The translations under genes and the position numbers were made by a program. Positions 16,658-26,097 of a stretch of DNA of 64,000 nt are shown in pieces. Source of the stretch: Glaciecola nitratireducens FR1064 (GTDB lineage Bacteria > Pseudomonadota > Gammaproteobacteria > Enterobacterales > Alteromonadaceae); assembly GCF_000226565.1 (NCBI RefSeq), contig NC_016041.1:3782001-3846000 (forward strand), written 5' to 3'. The number at the start of each line of letters is the position of its first letter. The first letter of the stretch is position 1. Under the pieces are notes generated by a model. The model worked only from the letters and a program-made list of their open reading frames with translations. It made no database searches and was not told the DNA's origin.

Positions 16658-17938
16658 TCAACGATTAGGTAGTAAATCAATCTCACGCTTTGTGTAAAAA
16701 TAGGCCACAAGAGCACTAAGGATAACCACAATCACAATCGTATAAAACATTGATATCATGGGAAAATCATACACCATAATCAACACATAATTAATCGATC
16801 CAGGAATGACAAGCTGACGCGCAATTCCCAAATATAAGGGAAACATAGGCTTTTGAATGGCCTGCAGAACCGCGACGCTTTGAAACAGTACTACATAAGC
16901 ATAAAACGCTAATGTATCAATTCGAAGGTAGGTTATGCCCGTGCTTTTGATGCTCTCGCTATCGGTAAATAAGCCAACGGTAAAGGGGGATAAAAACCAC
17001 ATCAACGGAATGGATAACGCCGCCATCGCCAGCCCAATCAGTAAACTTTTTTGAAAGGCATCTACGATGCGTTCGTTTTTGCCCGCCCCCATATTTTGAC
17101 CTACGATAGCCATAACAGCGCTATTTAGGCCCAGCGCAGGCAACAAAAGTACTTGCTCAAGACGCAAACCAACGGTGTAACCCGCAACATGTTCACTGCG
17201 AAATTGACCTATTAAGGCCACTGTAATGAAGCTACCCAAGACAATAGTCAACATATTAAAACTTGCTGGGAGCACTTGCCTCAACAAAGCCTTATGCCGT
17301 TGCCAATTAAATCTGGGCCTGATACGTATCTCTAAGCGCTTAGCTAACACCCGCAACAAATAAAAAGCCGTCGCAAACTTTATCACAACAGTTGCCAAGG
17401 CAATGCCACTGACACCTAGACCTAGGGCAAAAGTAAAAAACGGATTTAAGATAAAGTTAGCAAAAAAACCGATGACCAAAGCGTTGCGATTTGATTTGGT
17501 ATCACCAAGCGCCATCAAAGCACCTGCAGCACCAAACGATAAGATAAAGCCAACAGAGCCGGCCAACGTTACCCACAAATACTCCATCGCCAAAGGTTCG
17601 ATATGAGCTTCGGCACCAAGTAAAACCACCAAAGGTTGAGCGGTAAAATAACCAATAGCAAATGATATCGCACTAAAGCCAATGGCCATACCGCAGACAT
17701 TATTCACCCAGTCTTTTACTCCGCTCGTGTCGTTTCGTCCAGCGCCAGGAGCAATCATGGCTGAAGCACCTGACTGGATCCCAATACCAATCGACAAGAG
17801 TAAGAAAAATACGCTTGAGGCAATCGACATACCGGCTAGCGCATCGGCCGACAAATAACCCGCAAACCAAATGTCAGTTAGATTGTATAACGTGTTAAAC
17901 AACATGCCCATTGACGCAGGTATAGCTAGTCGGACCAT
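16658..17938 (-). CDS. MATE-family multidrug efflux transporter
   Basis: A polytopic antiporter of the MATE family with about twelve membrane segments. The N-terminal family motif MLFNTLYNLTDIWFAGYLS and its second-half counterpart NMLTIVLGSFITVALIG are clear. MATE pumps export cationic drugs using Na+ or H+. The first standard start, ATG 17938, lacks a ribosome binding site and removes the usual N-terminal tail. The frame stays open to 18013, where AAGGA and an 8-base gap precede ATC-AAA-CCA-GCG, giving a family-like MKPATP start and 451 residues if ATC initiates. Either ATC is used, or this is a start-codon mutation or sequence error. Confidence 0.9.
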   Translation of the reverse strand: MVRLAIPASMGMLFNTLYNLTDIWFAGYLSADALAGMSIASSVFFLLLSIGIGIQSGASAMIAPGAGRNDTSGVKDWVNNVCGMAIGFSAISFAIGYFTAQPLVVLLGAEAHIEPLAMEYLWVTLAGSVGFILSFGAAGALMALGDTKSNRNALVIGFFANFILNPFFTFALGLGVSGIALATVVIKFATAFYLLRVLAKRLEIRIRPRFNWQRHKALLRQVLPASFNMLTIVLGSFITVALIGQFRSEHVAGYTVGLRLEQVLLLPALGLNSAVMAIVGQNMGAGKNERIVDAFQKSLLIGLAMAALSIPLMWFLSPFTVGLFTDSESIKSTGITYLRIDTLAFYAYVVLFQSVAVLQAIQKPMFPLYLGIARQLVIPGSINYVLIMVYDFPMISMFYTIVIVVILSALVAYFYTKREIDLLPNR

Positions 17939-18093
17939 ATGCGATAAAATCGAACCACTGGTAAGAGAGGGGTCAGAAGACCTCGTTTTAAGCGCTGGTG
18001 TCGCTGGTTTGATGGCAAAATTCCTTAGTAGACAATGTTAATGAGAGTAAAAAGGCGATACTCGTTCCAATGATATATGAGATGAACAGACTG

Positions 18094-18486
18094 TTATTCA
18101 GTAGACTTAAGTGTTTGCAAGATAAAGCAATCTTGGATCTGCTTGCTGCTACAAGAGGTGAACAGCGAAGAGAGTGTTTGCTCTAACTGATTAAGGTCTT
18201 GCTGCATTTGCCGGACTCTTGCAAGCTGCTCGGCGATAATAGTGTCGACTGTCGAACAAGAGGCTTGCGGATTATGCTGAACCATCACTAACTGCTTTAT
18301 ATCTTTAATAGGTATATTTAGCTCACGACAACGCTTAATGAATATCAACGTTTCTAAATCGCTTAACCTGTAATAGCGATAACCATTAGCTTCACGAGTT
18401 GGACTGATCAACAAGCCGATACTTTCGTAATAGCGAATTGTTTTGGCTGAAACCTGGGTTGCTTTTGCCAACTCACCTATTTTCAT
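18094..18486 (-). CDS. MerR-family metal-responsive regulator (ZntR/PbrR-like)
   Basis: A 130-residue MerR regulator beginning MKIGELAKATQVSAKTIRYY, with GGAAGG 5 nt before ATG 18486; the open frame extends upstream without support. After the helix-turn-helix and dimer helix come Cys77, Cys111 and Cys119 (TSCSSKQIQDC, C-x7-C). CueR-type copper sensors have Ser at the position of Cys77, while ZntR and PbrR have Cys, so a divalent ion (Zn, Cd or Pb) is the more likely inducer. It is divergent from a TonB receptor gene whose promoter has the stretched 19-base spacer that MerR proteins untwist. It probably controls that gene and itself. Confidence 0.88.
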   Translation of the reverse strand: MKIGELAKATQVSAKTIRYYESIGLLISPTREANGYRYYRLSDLETLIFIKRCRELNIPIKDIKQLVMVQHNPQASCSTVDTIIAEQLARVRQMQQDLNQLEQTLSSLFTSCSSKQIQDCFILQTLKSTE

Positions 18487-18487
18487 C

Positions 18488-18518
18488 TTGACCTTCCAGT
18501 TGCTGTAAGCTTTATTGT
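18488..18518 (+). promoter_or_regulatory. MerR-type promoter (19-bp spacer) for the TonB receptor gene
   Basis: -35 TTGACC (18488-18493), a 19-base spacer, and -10 TATTGT (18513-18518). The spacer begins TTCCAGTTGCTGTAAG, close to the E. coli copA CueR operator in its left half (ACCTTCC...), with a decayed right arm (GTAAGCT for GGAAGGT). An over-long spacer is the defining feature of MerR-activated promoters. It lies directly between the regulator and receptor starts and reads toward the receptor. Confidence 0.75.
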
Positions 18519-18604
18519 GTAAGTTACCATGCATCAACAGTATTAAACACAAGTTGATCCCGCTACTAGTTAGATAAGACTCTTTTGTAAGATAAGGCAA
18601 CTCA

Positions 18605-20635
18605 ATGTCAAAAACATCACATGCAACAACCTTGATCCTATTGCTTGGTTTTTATTCAATTTGCCAGTCTGCAGAAATGTCAATTTCAACAGACCCAATG
18701 GCGACTGCAGCGCATGCGTCTCAGGAAGATGAACATAGTGATGACGGCGAGGATCACCATGACAGCGTAGAAAAAATCGTTGTACAGGCCACCCGTTCCG
18801 GACGAATTGCAGATGACCAACCTATCAGAGTGGAGCTAATAAACCGAGAGGAGATTGAGGAGAAGGCCGCCATGCGACCGGGCAATATTTCTATGTTGTT
18901 AGCAGAAACAGGTGGCATTCGTGTACAAACGACATCACCGGCATTGGGCAGCGCCAATATTCGACTGCAGGGTTTATATGGTCGCTACACGCAATTGTTG
19001 GCCGATGGTTTACCACTTTATGGCAACCAGGCCGCGTCGATTGGTTTACTGCAAATTCCACCAACAGATCTTGGGCGGGTTGAAATCATTAAGGGCTCAG
19101 CCTCATCGTTGTATGGCGGTTCAGCTCTGGGAGGGGTAATCAATCTGGTATCAAGAAAGCCAGGCGATACCTTGAAAGGTGAAACATCACTGAATTTTAC
19201 AAGCAAAGATGGCCAAGATTTAACGACCTATATCGAAACGCCACTAACTTCTTCATTAAAGGGCTCAATAACTGCGGGAGTGCATCACCAGGCTATTACG
19301 GATGTGGATAGCGATGGTTGGATTGATCTTCCAGGTTATGAGCGTTACACCGCGCGTCCAAGGCTTTACTGGCAGGGCGATGATGGTCAAACACTGTATA
19401 CGACAGTGGGACTAATGTCAGAGCGTCGGGACGGCGGTACTATGTCCGGAGGCACTGTTTCTGATGGCAATCCTTTTGTACAGACACAAGATTCAGAGAG
19501 GTTGGATAGTGGCTTGGTTTTTACTATGCCGGTGTTTAACGAACTGACCCTAAATACTCGCGCATCAGCTATGCTGCAAAAGCACGAGCATGGTTTTGGG
19601 CTTGTGCTAGAGGAGGACCAACATGAGAGTTATTTGCTGGAATCTAGTCTGACGGGGTATAGCGAAAATACTGATTGGGTAATAGGCGTGGCATACCAAT
19701 CCGATCAATTTGTGTCTGAGACCTTTCCTCAATTTGATTACTCTTATGAGGTGCCTGGCTTATTTTCACAGTTAGACTATGAGTTAAACGCGGAGATCAC
19801 GACATCGTTAAGTACTCGTTTAGAAAAACACAGTGAATTTGGTACGCAATTCAGTCCAAGAATATCAATGCTTTATCGACCAGGTGATTTGACCATCAGG
19901 GCATCCTATGGCCGCGGCTATTTTGCGCCTACCCCCTTTGTTGAGGAAATTGAAGCCGCTGGGTTGTCTAGACTAGAAACTATCAGTGATATTTCTGAAG
20001 AGTCTGCCCAAACTGCCTCACTGGATTTCACCTACACCTATGACAATATCGAAAGTAGCTTAACTTTATTCGGCTCGAATGTTGACAATGTAACGGGCTT
20101 GGAAGCCTTCGCATCTAGTGACGTTGGTTTACCGGACCGAGTACGCTTAGTAAATGCTGAAGGTGAGAGTAAAGTACGCGGCTCGGAACTCATGCTGCGT
20201 TATTACTGGGGGGATATAAAATTGACCGCCAGCTACCTTTATCTTGATGCCACGGAGTTGACACCAGATATATCGCAGCGCCGGAAGATTGCGCTGACGC
20301 CCAAACATTCGGCGGGCTTTGTTGCAATGTGGGAGCAACACGGCAACTTCAGAGCCGGATTTGAAGCATACTATACGGGTAAGCAGCGTTTAAACGATAA
20401 CCCATTCACGGATTATTCGGAACCATACTGGCATCTTGGTTTGATGGGTGAAATTGCGATCGGAAAATTCAGTTGGTTTATCAACCTTGAAAACTTACTC
20501 AATGTTAAACAAACAGATGAGCACCCAATGATTCTCCCAAATCGAGCCCCTAGTGGCCAATGGACAACCGATATCTGGTCTCGCAATGACGGCTTCATCG
20601 TCAATGGAGGAGTTCGGTTTAAGTTTGGTGCTTAA
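18605..20635 (+). CDS. TonB-dependent outer-membrane receptor, probable metal-linked
   Basis: A 676-residue receptor: signal peptide (to about residue 22), an acidic/His-rich tail (EDEHSDDGEDHHD, about 39-51), TonB box-like EKIVVQATR, a plug domain (about 60-170, with IKGSASSLYGGSALGGVINL), and a 22-strand barrel ending in the expected aromatic-rich strand NGGVRFKFGA. The His/Asp-rich segment would bind divalent metal. Control by a MerR regulator is unusual, because import receptors are normally derepressed by starvation (Fur, Zur), while MerR proteins activate on metal excess. The ligand could be a metal chelate or a metal-containing complex; this is inferred. AAGG lies 8 nt before the ATG. 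Confidence 0.92.
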   Translation: MSKTSHATTLILLLGFYSICQSAEMSISTDPMATAAHASQEDEHSDDGEDHHDSVEKIVVQATRSGRIADDQPIRVELINREEIEEKAAMRPGNISMLLAETGGIRVQTTSPALGSANIRLQGLYGRYTQLLADGLPLYGNQAASIGLLQIPPTDLGRVEIIKGSASSLYGGSALGGVINLVSRKPGDTLKGETSLNFTSKDGQDLTTYIETPLTSSLKGSITAGVHHQAITDVDSDGWIDLPGYERYTARPRLYWQGDDGQTLYTTVGLMSERRDGGTMSGGTVSDGNPFVQTQDSERLDSGLVFTMPVFNELTLNTRASAMLQKHEHGFGLVLEEDQHESYLLESSLTGYSENTDWVIGVAYQSDQFVSETFPQFDYSYEVPGLFSQLDYELNAEITTSLSTRLEKHSEFGTQFSPRISMLYRPGDLTIRASYGRGYFAPTPFVEEIEAAGLSRLETISDISEESAQTASLDFTYTYDNIESSLTLFGSNVDNVTGLEAFASSDVGLPDRVRLVNAEGESKVRGSELMLRYYWGDIKLTASYLYLDATELTPDISQRRKIALTPKHSAGFVAMWEQHGNFRAGFEAYYTGKQRLNDNPFTDYSEPYWHLGLMGEIAIGKFSWFINLENLLNVKQTDEHPMILPNRAPSGQWTTDIWSRNDGFIVNGGVRFKFGA

Positions 20636-20885
20636 GCACTAGTTAAATCTTGCCTGCATCGAGAAAATATAAGAAGGACAGACTGGTTTACTGATGAAAA
20701 CGGAAATAAGCAGATGGATAGCTGTTACGAAAAAAATTAAAACGGCTGTTACTGTTACATAAGATATTCACTGCGCGTAAAGGCCAAACTCAAAAAAGTT
20801 TACCGTTAATGGTTGTTTATTTGTGGTCCCGTTGCAATATACAGTAATAGACATACACTTTTCACCCAAGAACCAAGAGGTAATA

Positions 20886-21932
20886 ATGAAAACAATTGGA
20901 TACGCAGCGCACTCATCAGATGCTCATATGGTGCCTTACCACTTCGAGCGACGAGCACTTCGAAGCAACGACGTCGCAATTGAAATCCTCTACAGTGGCA
21001 TTTGTCACTCTGACTTGCACACTGTCAACGGAGACTGGGGCCCGCAAAGTTATCCGCTAGTGCCGGGGCATGAAATTATTGGCCGCGTCTTGGAAGTAGG
21101 AGCGGATGTAAAGCATTACAAAGTAGGTGATTCTGTCGCGGTAGGTTGCATGGTCGACAGCTGCAAGCAATGCCGTCAGTGCGATAATCATGAAGAACAA
21201 TATTGTGAAAATGGTATGACGCCAACTTATGGAGCGCCAGATCGTATCTCGGGTGACATTACTCAAGGTGGTTATTCAAAGCATATTGTGGTGCGTGAAG
21301 AATTCGTACTAAGCGTGCCAGAGACACTCGATATGTCGCGAGCAGCACCTATCCTATGCGCAGGTATAACGACTTACTCGCCGTTACGAACGTGGAATGT
21401 TACGAAAGGCACCCGTGTGGGTGTTGTGGGGCTTGGTGGTCTTGGTCATATGGGCGTAAAAATCGCTGCGGCAATGGGCGCAGAAGTCACCGTAATTAGC
21501 CGTTCCAATGCAAAGGAAAAAGAAGCTAAAAGCAGCGGCGCTACAAGTTTATTAGTTTCAACCGACAAAGAGGCGATGAAAAAAGCGGCTTCATCATTCG
21601 ATTTAATACTCGATACTGTTCCGGTAAAACACAATGTTGATGCTTACACACGTCTATTGGATGTTGATGGAACCTTGGTGATTGTGGGTCAGATTGGACC
21701 GCTTGAAGAGCCAATGACCATTCCACTGGTCACGGGTAGACGCCGTATTGCTGGTTCATTGATTGGCGGCATTAAAGAGACGCAAGAAGTATTAGACTTT
21801 TGTGCTGAGCACGACATTCATCCTGAATGTAAGATAATCAACGCCAATGAAATTAATGAAGCTTTTAAACACTTAGCAAAAGGCGATGTCGCACATCGTT
21901 TTGTGATTGATATGGCGTCAATGTCCGAATAA
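20886..21932 (+). CDS. Zinc-dependent alcohol dehydrogenase (YahK/CAD-like, MDR superfamily)
   Basis: A 348-residue NAD(P)-dependent alcohol/aldehyde oxidoreductase. Start ATG 20886 has GAGG at 6 nt; a longer frame from 20823 has none. Catalytic zinc ligands are Cys40 (GICHSDLH), His62-Glu63 (PGHE) and Cys157. The structural zinc set is Cys93, Cys96, Cys99 and Cys107. The nucleotide-binding glycine motif GLGGLGHM is at 181-188. Length and motifs match the YahK/cinnamyl-alcohol dehydrogenase group, which has broad aldehyde specificity and prefers NADPH. It stands alone with its own terminator. It could serve the alcohol oxidation steps encoded further right, but that is a guess from location. 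Confidence 0.93.
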   Translation: MKTIGYAAHSSDAHMVPYHFERRALRSNDVAIEILYSGICHSDLHTVNGDWGPQSYPLVPGHEIIGRVLEVGADVKHYKVGDSVAVGCMVDSCKQCRQCDNHEEQYCENGMTPTYGAPDRISGDITQGGYSKHIVVREEFVLSVPETLDMSRAAPILCAGITTYSPLRTWNVTKGTRVGVVGLGGLGHMGVKIAAAMGAEVTVISRSNAKEKEAKSSGATSLLVSTDKEAMKKAASSFDLILDTVPVKHNVDAYTRLLDVDGTLVIVGQIGPLEEPMTIPLVTGRRRIAGSLIGGIKETQEVLDFCAEHDIHPECKIINANEINEAFKHLAKGDVAHRFVIDMASMSE

Positions 21933-21974
21933 ACGACATCATTTTGTATTAAGCAGATTATTCAGAGAAACATG

Positions 21975-22012
21975 GGAGGCACTGAAATTTATTAATAATT
22001 CTCAGTGCCTCC
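21975..22012 (+). terminator. Terminator-like hairpin after the alcohol dehydrogenase
   Basis: An 11-base perfect stem (GGAGGCACTGA / TCAGTGCCTCC) with a 16-base AT-rich loop, 43 nt after the stop. There is no strong U tract, so it could instead protect the 3' end. Confidence 0.55.
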
Positions 22013-22202
22013 AATTCTATCAATGCCAGCGAACCAAGCTTTGGTAGTGACGATATGCCCCATACTTCTTAACTACTTCGGTTTTTAGCTAAGAAGAGAG
22101 CACCTGCCAATATTGCCCTTAAACCGAATCCTTAAACATATTACTCGCTAATTCAAAAGCCTTGCTGCTCGCCCAACCAATCTAAACTTACATTCGAACA
22201 TG

Positions 22203-22622
22203 CTACTGATCTTGGTTTTTGATTACACGCACGAAAACATAAGAAAAGAAGACAAAAAACAGCCAATCATTGATGCCATAGATTGAGTAAAATAGCCCCG
22301 CCATTGTATCCTTCTCATAAACATCAGAAATATTATTGTTAAGAAACCAGTTTATCCAAACGCAGCCATAAATCAGCTTTTCAACAGCAAAAACGCCAAC
22401 GAGCCATTTTACTTTGGCGTAATTTTTTGCAGCTGATATATAAGCGAACCCCCATATTAAAATCATTAATAATCCGAAATTCGACATTACCACAGGGTCA
22501 AATTCGGCAATTGTAGGGTTGGTGAAAAAACGTGAGAAAACCAGAACCGAAGAATTCATTAAGCCGGCAACTATAAAGCCTTGCGTAATCGTTTTGCTAT
22601 TTATATTCATGTTTTTGCTCAT
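22203..22622 (-). CDS. Small four-helix membrane protein of unknown function
   Basis: A 139-residue protein with four predicted membrane helices (about 13-32, 46-66, 74-94 and 112-132) and short loops. I recognise no motif. It lies between the alcohol dehydrogenase and the alkylsulfatase, in the same direction as the latter but 62 nt further on. The start could be Met1 or Met5; neither has an ideal ribosome binding site. Small integral proteins of this layout occur beside many catabolic genes, but I assign no function. Confidence 0.6.
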   Translation of the reverse strand: MSKNMNINSKTITQGFIVAGLMNSSVLVFSRFFTNPTIAEFDPVVMSNFGLLMILIWGFAYISAAKNYAKVKWLVGVFAVEKLIYGCVWINWFLNNNISDVYEKDTMAGLFYSIYGINDWLFFVFFSYVFVRVIKNQDQ

Positions 22623-22684
22623 CTCTTATCAAGGATTAATTGCCGCTCATGCTTTTTCGATTTCTAATGAATTCACCAATCTCG

Positions 22685-24661
22685 CTAAGGCGTGACAATA
22701 TTGAACCAGAAAGGAAACTCTTCTAACATTTGTAAAATAGAAACAAATGCATTGATGTCTCCCTCATAGGTAATCGCGCCACTTTTCACTAGCTCAGGAA
22801 AACTTTTTGCCTTCATTAGCATTAAGTTTAAGTCGCTTCGGTTCATTGTAACGGTTACGTCGGCGCTCTTCGATTGCACTCCTGCGATGTTATTAAGGTG
22901 CGCATTCTTTAATTCAAGCAGGAATTTTTCATCTTTGTCCGGGAAGACAATATTCACTGAAACTGTTTTGCCAAGTGCTAGCTCGCTATTGAGCCTTACG
23001 CCTAAAAAGTCAAAGATAAGCTCAGAACTCATCGCAATGATGAGGTCAGGACCTACCTTCGCTGCGTTTATTTGATCAGGTAATCCATTTCTCAACTCAA
23101 ACGCACCAGCAAGATAAGTATTACGCCAGCCCGCGCTTTCAGCTTGATATCCCATTTGCTCAAAAATATTCGCCTGCAATAGTTTTGCAGGTATGTTGTC
23201 AGGTTGAGCAAATATAACATTGTTCAAAAGCTCAGCGGCCCAGCGATATTCACCAGCGTCATACGCTTCCTTTGCCATCGTTATAATATTCTCAGCACCG
23301 CCCATTGCTGCGACATATTTAGGTGCTGAATCAGCCGGACTTAGCTTATTGAGATTAGCCGGATTCATGTCAAAAAAGCCTAAATAGCGATTCAACACAC
23401 CTCTGACATTATGCGAATATGAGCCATGGTAACCTCGGTTATACCATTCATGAGCAAGTACATCAGGTACATTTAACTCATTGTGAATTTCATTTATCGT
23501 AACGCCCTTATTCGCCAAGTTAAGCGTCTTGTCGTGCAAGTAGCCATAAAGGTCACGCTGTTTTTCTAGCACACTAATTAAGTATTCATTACCCCAACGA
23601 GGCCAGCTATGTGAAGCAAACATGACTTCAGTGTCTTTTGCGTAATTATGAATAAGTTTATTAATGTACTTACTCCAACCTTGCGCGTCTCTAACCGCTG
23701 CGCCGCGCAGCGTATACACGTTGTGCATTGTGCCGATCACGTTTTCTGCCGTCCAAAGTGCTTTAAACTGTGGAAAATAAGTATTCATTTCCGACGGTGA
23801 TTCGGTATCTGGTGTGTTTTGAAACACCATTTCTATACCATCTATTGTTAAGGTCTCTTCATCATCTTCAATAATCATTGTCGGTGCTATAAGTCCAATC
23901 GCACCGTTCGAAAGACCTTTCCCGATTGCAGCGTCAACTAGGCCAAATTCGGATTTAGGCAGTACATTGCCATATTGATAGCTGGCTCTGCGTGTCATGG
24001 CATTTCCTGCCAGCACGTTTTCTTTTATGGCGTGCTCCATAAAATCTCGCGGCGCTATTATTTTCACTTCGCCACTGTCGGCCTGCGCTTGAGATACTAT
24101 GCCTCTTATGCCACCAAAGTGGTCGGCGTGGGCGTGGCTATAAACCACTGCCTTTATGGGAAACTCGCCAAGCTCTTGGCTTACAAGTGCAAATGCGGCT
24201 TTGGCCGTAGGTGGCGTCAATAATGTATCGAAGATTATCCAGCCTGTGTCGCCTTTTATTAAGGTCATATTGGCCAAATCGTAGCCTCGCACTTGATAGA
24301 TGCGGTCACTAACTTTGAACAGGCCATATAGCATATTCAGCCTTGCTTGGCGTTCCAATGATGGATTAATGCTGTCGTGGTATTTTTCAGCTAATAAAAA
24401 TTTATAATTACCAAGCTCCCAAACAACTTCACCATTTTCATCACGGATCTCTACTTTTTCGGGACGCTTGATCAGCCCTTTTTCAGCCAGTTCAAAATCT
24501 CTTCTATCTGCAAATGGCAGTGTATTTTTAACTGTTTTTTGATACTCCAAGGTGGCATCAGATGCTTTTTGAGGAGCTGTCGGTTGAGTAGCATCTTGAT
24601 TTGCGCTTATTTGAAATCCAAAAAAAACGCTAATAGTGAGGCAGAGCTGGAGTAACTTCAT
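22685..24661 (-). CDS. Periplasmic/secreted alkylsulfatase (SdsA1/BDS1-like metallo-hydrolase)
   Basis: A 658-residue enzyme that would hydrolyse primary alkyl sulfates such as dodecyl sulfate to alcohol and sulfate. A signal peptide (MKLLQLCLTISVFFGFQISA) is followed by a metallo-beta-lactamase domain with the dinuclear zinc motif SHAHADH (His176, His178, Asp180, His181). Family marks TAENVIGTMHNVYTLRGA and FASHSWPRWGNE follow, then an alkylsulfatase dimerisation domain and an SCP2-like C-terminal domain (about 530-655) thought to cradle the alkyl chain. Length and domain order match SdsA1 (about 658 aa). ATG 24661 has AAGGA at 6 nt. The nearby alcohol, aldehyde and acid-activating enzymes fit its product. 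Confidence 0.93.
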   Translation of the reverse strand: MKLLQLCLTISVFFGFQISANQDATQPTAPQKASDATLEYQKTVKNTLPFADRRDFELAEKGLIKRPEKVEIRDENGEVVWELGNYKFLLAEKYHDSINPSLERQARLNMLYGLFKVSDRIYQVRGYDLANMTLIKGDTGWIIFDTLLTPPTAKAAFALVSQELGEFPIKAVVYSHAHADHFGGIRGIVSQAQADSGEVKIIAPRDFMEHAIKENVLAGNAMTRRASYQYGNVLPKSEFGLVDAAIGKGLSNGAIGLIAPTMIIEDDEETLTIDGIEMVFQNTPDTESPSEMNTYFPQFKALWTAENVIGTMHNVYTLRGAAVRDAQGWSKYINKLIHNYAKDTEVMFASHSWPRWGNEYLISVLEKQRDLYGYLHDKTLNLANKGVTINEIHNELNVPDVLAHEWYNRGYHGSYSHNVRGVLNRYLGFFDMNPANLNKLSPADSAPKYVAAMGGAENIITMAKEAYDAGEYRWAAELLNNVIFAQPDNIPAKLLQANIFEQMGYQAESAGWRNTYLAGAFELRNGLPDQINAAKVGPDLIIAMSSELIFDFLGVRLNSELALGKTVSVNIVFPDKDEKFLLELKNAHLNNIAGVQSKSADVTVTMNRSDLNLMLMKAKSFPELVKSGAITYEGDINAFVSILQMLEEFPFWFNIVTP

Positions 24662-24672
24662 ATCGTGTCCTT

Positions 24673-24700
24673 AAAAAAATGGCCCCAATAAAGGAGCCAT
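24673..24700 (-). terminator. Rho-independent terminator after the DUF1329 gene
   Basis: On the minus strand ATGGCTCC-TTTATT-GGGGCCAT followed by seven T. The 8-base stem has one G-U pair and a 6-base loop. It separates the DUF1302-DUF1329 unit from the alkylsulfatase gene, which therefore probably has its own promoter or lives on read-through. Confidence 0.75.
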
Positions 24701-24722
24701 CATTACTTATAACTTTACTATT

Positions 24723-26081
24723 TTAACGACCTAAACGACGCAATGCAGAAGAAGAGAAGTCACGACGGTCTACTTTCTTGCCCCAAGTCATGAACTTTGG
24801 CTCTTCGTTCGACAAACCTGTCACTAGATATCGACCAGAGTTAAGATCGTATAGTGTCTCAGCTACCATCCAAGGCGTATCAACATCGTAGAACATAATG
24901 TTGTGTGCTTCTGATACACGCCATAAATCACCACGACCATCGTAATGATCAATGATTGATGCCTGCCATGTATCTTCGTCTATGTAGAAAACACGCTTCG
25001 CATAAATATGGCGAGCGTCGTCTTTTACGGTAGCTTCAAGCACCCAAGAGCGATGCAGTTCATAACGCAAGAAATCTGGGTTTAAATGTCCTTCTTGTAC
25101 GATGTCACCGTATTTAGCAGAGGTATCCATTAGCTTGTATGAATTGTAAGGCATATAGACTTCTTTTTTGCCTATCAACTTCCACTCATAACGATCTGGC
25201 GCACCATTGTACATGTCATAGTTATCGGTCGTTCTTAAACCGTCTGTTCCTGCTGCAGGTCCATCGTAAGCAACATTCGGTGCACGACGAACACGACGCT
25301 GGCCAGAGTTATAAACCCACGCTCTGCGCGCTTCTTTAACTTGGTCAATGGTATCGTGTACTAGTAGAGCTGTACCCGTTAATCTCGATGGTGCAGTGAT
25401 TACCTGAAGATAGTAGAACAATACGTTGTCATCTTCAGCTTCACGTCCAGTAGCCAAAAATTCAGGCCAAACGAGTTGGTCATTCAGTTTAACTTCAACA
25501 AAAGAGCCATCTGCTTGCACTGGTATGGCTGTAAGCTGACGTTCCGCAGAACCGCCGCGATAACGCGTGATGTGGTTCCAAATTACCTCAAGAGCAGTAG
25601 CTGGGATCGGAAACGGAATGGATGTATCAAAGTTACTTAATCCATTTCCACCTGCAACTAGCTCAGTGTTTAATGCGTTTTTCTTGATAATGTCATACAT
25701 ATCACTCGGATAAGCAGACGTTCTCTTAGTTTCATACACCGGCATCTTGTAGTTTGGATATTTCTTAAACATTTCCAACTGACCAGGGCTCAAGTTATCT
25801 TTATATTGAGCAAGGTTACTGCTGTCTATAACAAACTTCGGCTTTTCGTCGGCGAAAGGATTATTAGGTCGGCCGGAATCTTCACTTTTCATCCCGCTTT
25901 TGCTGTTTAAACCGCCTGTCCAAGCAGGAATAGTACCCGCAGCATTACCCGCCATTTCTGCGCCCATTGGCGTGAGTGACGTACCCAATTTCTGTGCCTC
26001 TTCAGGAGTCACTTTTGCAATTACCGAAGAAGATAGAAACGACAGAGAGAAAATCCCTGCAATTAGTAATTGATTTTTCAT
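24723..26081 (-). CDS. DUF1329 periplasmic protein
   Basis: A 452-residue exported protein with a signal peptide (ending SSSVIA-K) and the DUF1329 start KVTPEEAQKLGTSLTPMGAE. The C-terminal half has the family's LolA-like lipid-carrier fold marks (ARHIYAKRVFYIDEDTWQ, DHYDGRGDLWRV). DUF1329 proteins are almost always encoded with a DUF1302 outer-membrane protein and often an RND transporter, as here. A role in carrying a hydrophobic molecule between the membranes is the common inference. AAGGAG lies 7 nt before the ATG. It follows the DUF1302 gene after 16 nt in one operon. Confidence 0.92.
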   Translation of the reverse strand: MKNQLLIAGIFSLSFLSSSVIAKVTPEEAQKLGTSLTPMGAEMAGNAAGTIPAWTGGLNSKSGMKSEDSGRPNNPFADEKPKFVIDSSNLAQYKDNLSPGQLEMFKKYPNYKMPVYETKRTSAYPSDMYDIIKKNALNTELVAGGNGLSNFDTSIPFPIPATALEVIWNHITRYRGGSAERQLTAIPVQADGSFVEVKLNDQLVWPEFLATGREAEDDNVLFYYLQVITAPSRLTGTALLVHDTIDQVKEARRAWVYNSGQRRVRRAPNVAYDGPAAGTDGLRTTDNYDMYNGAPDRYEWKLIGKKEVYMPYNSYKLMDTSAKYGDIVQEGHLNPDFLRYELHRSWVLEATVKDDARHIYAKRVFYIDEDTWQASIIDHYDGRGDLWRVSEAHNIMFYDVDTPWMVAETLYDLNSGRYLVTGLSNEEPKFMTWGKKVDRRDFSSSALRRLGR

Positions 26082-26097
26082 TTGATTACTCCTTAAA

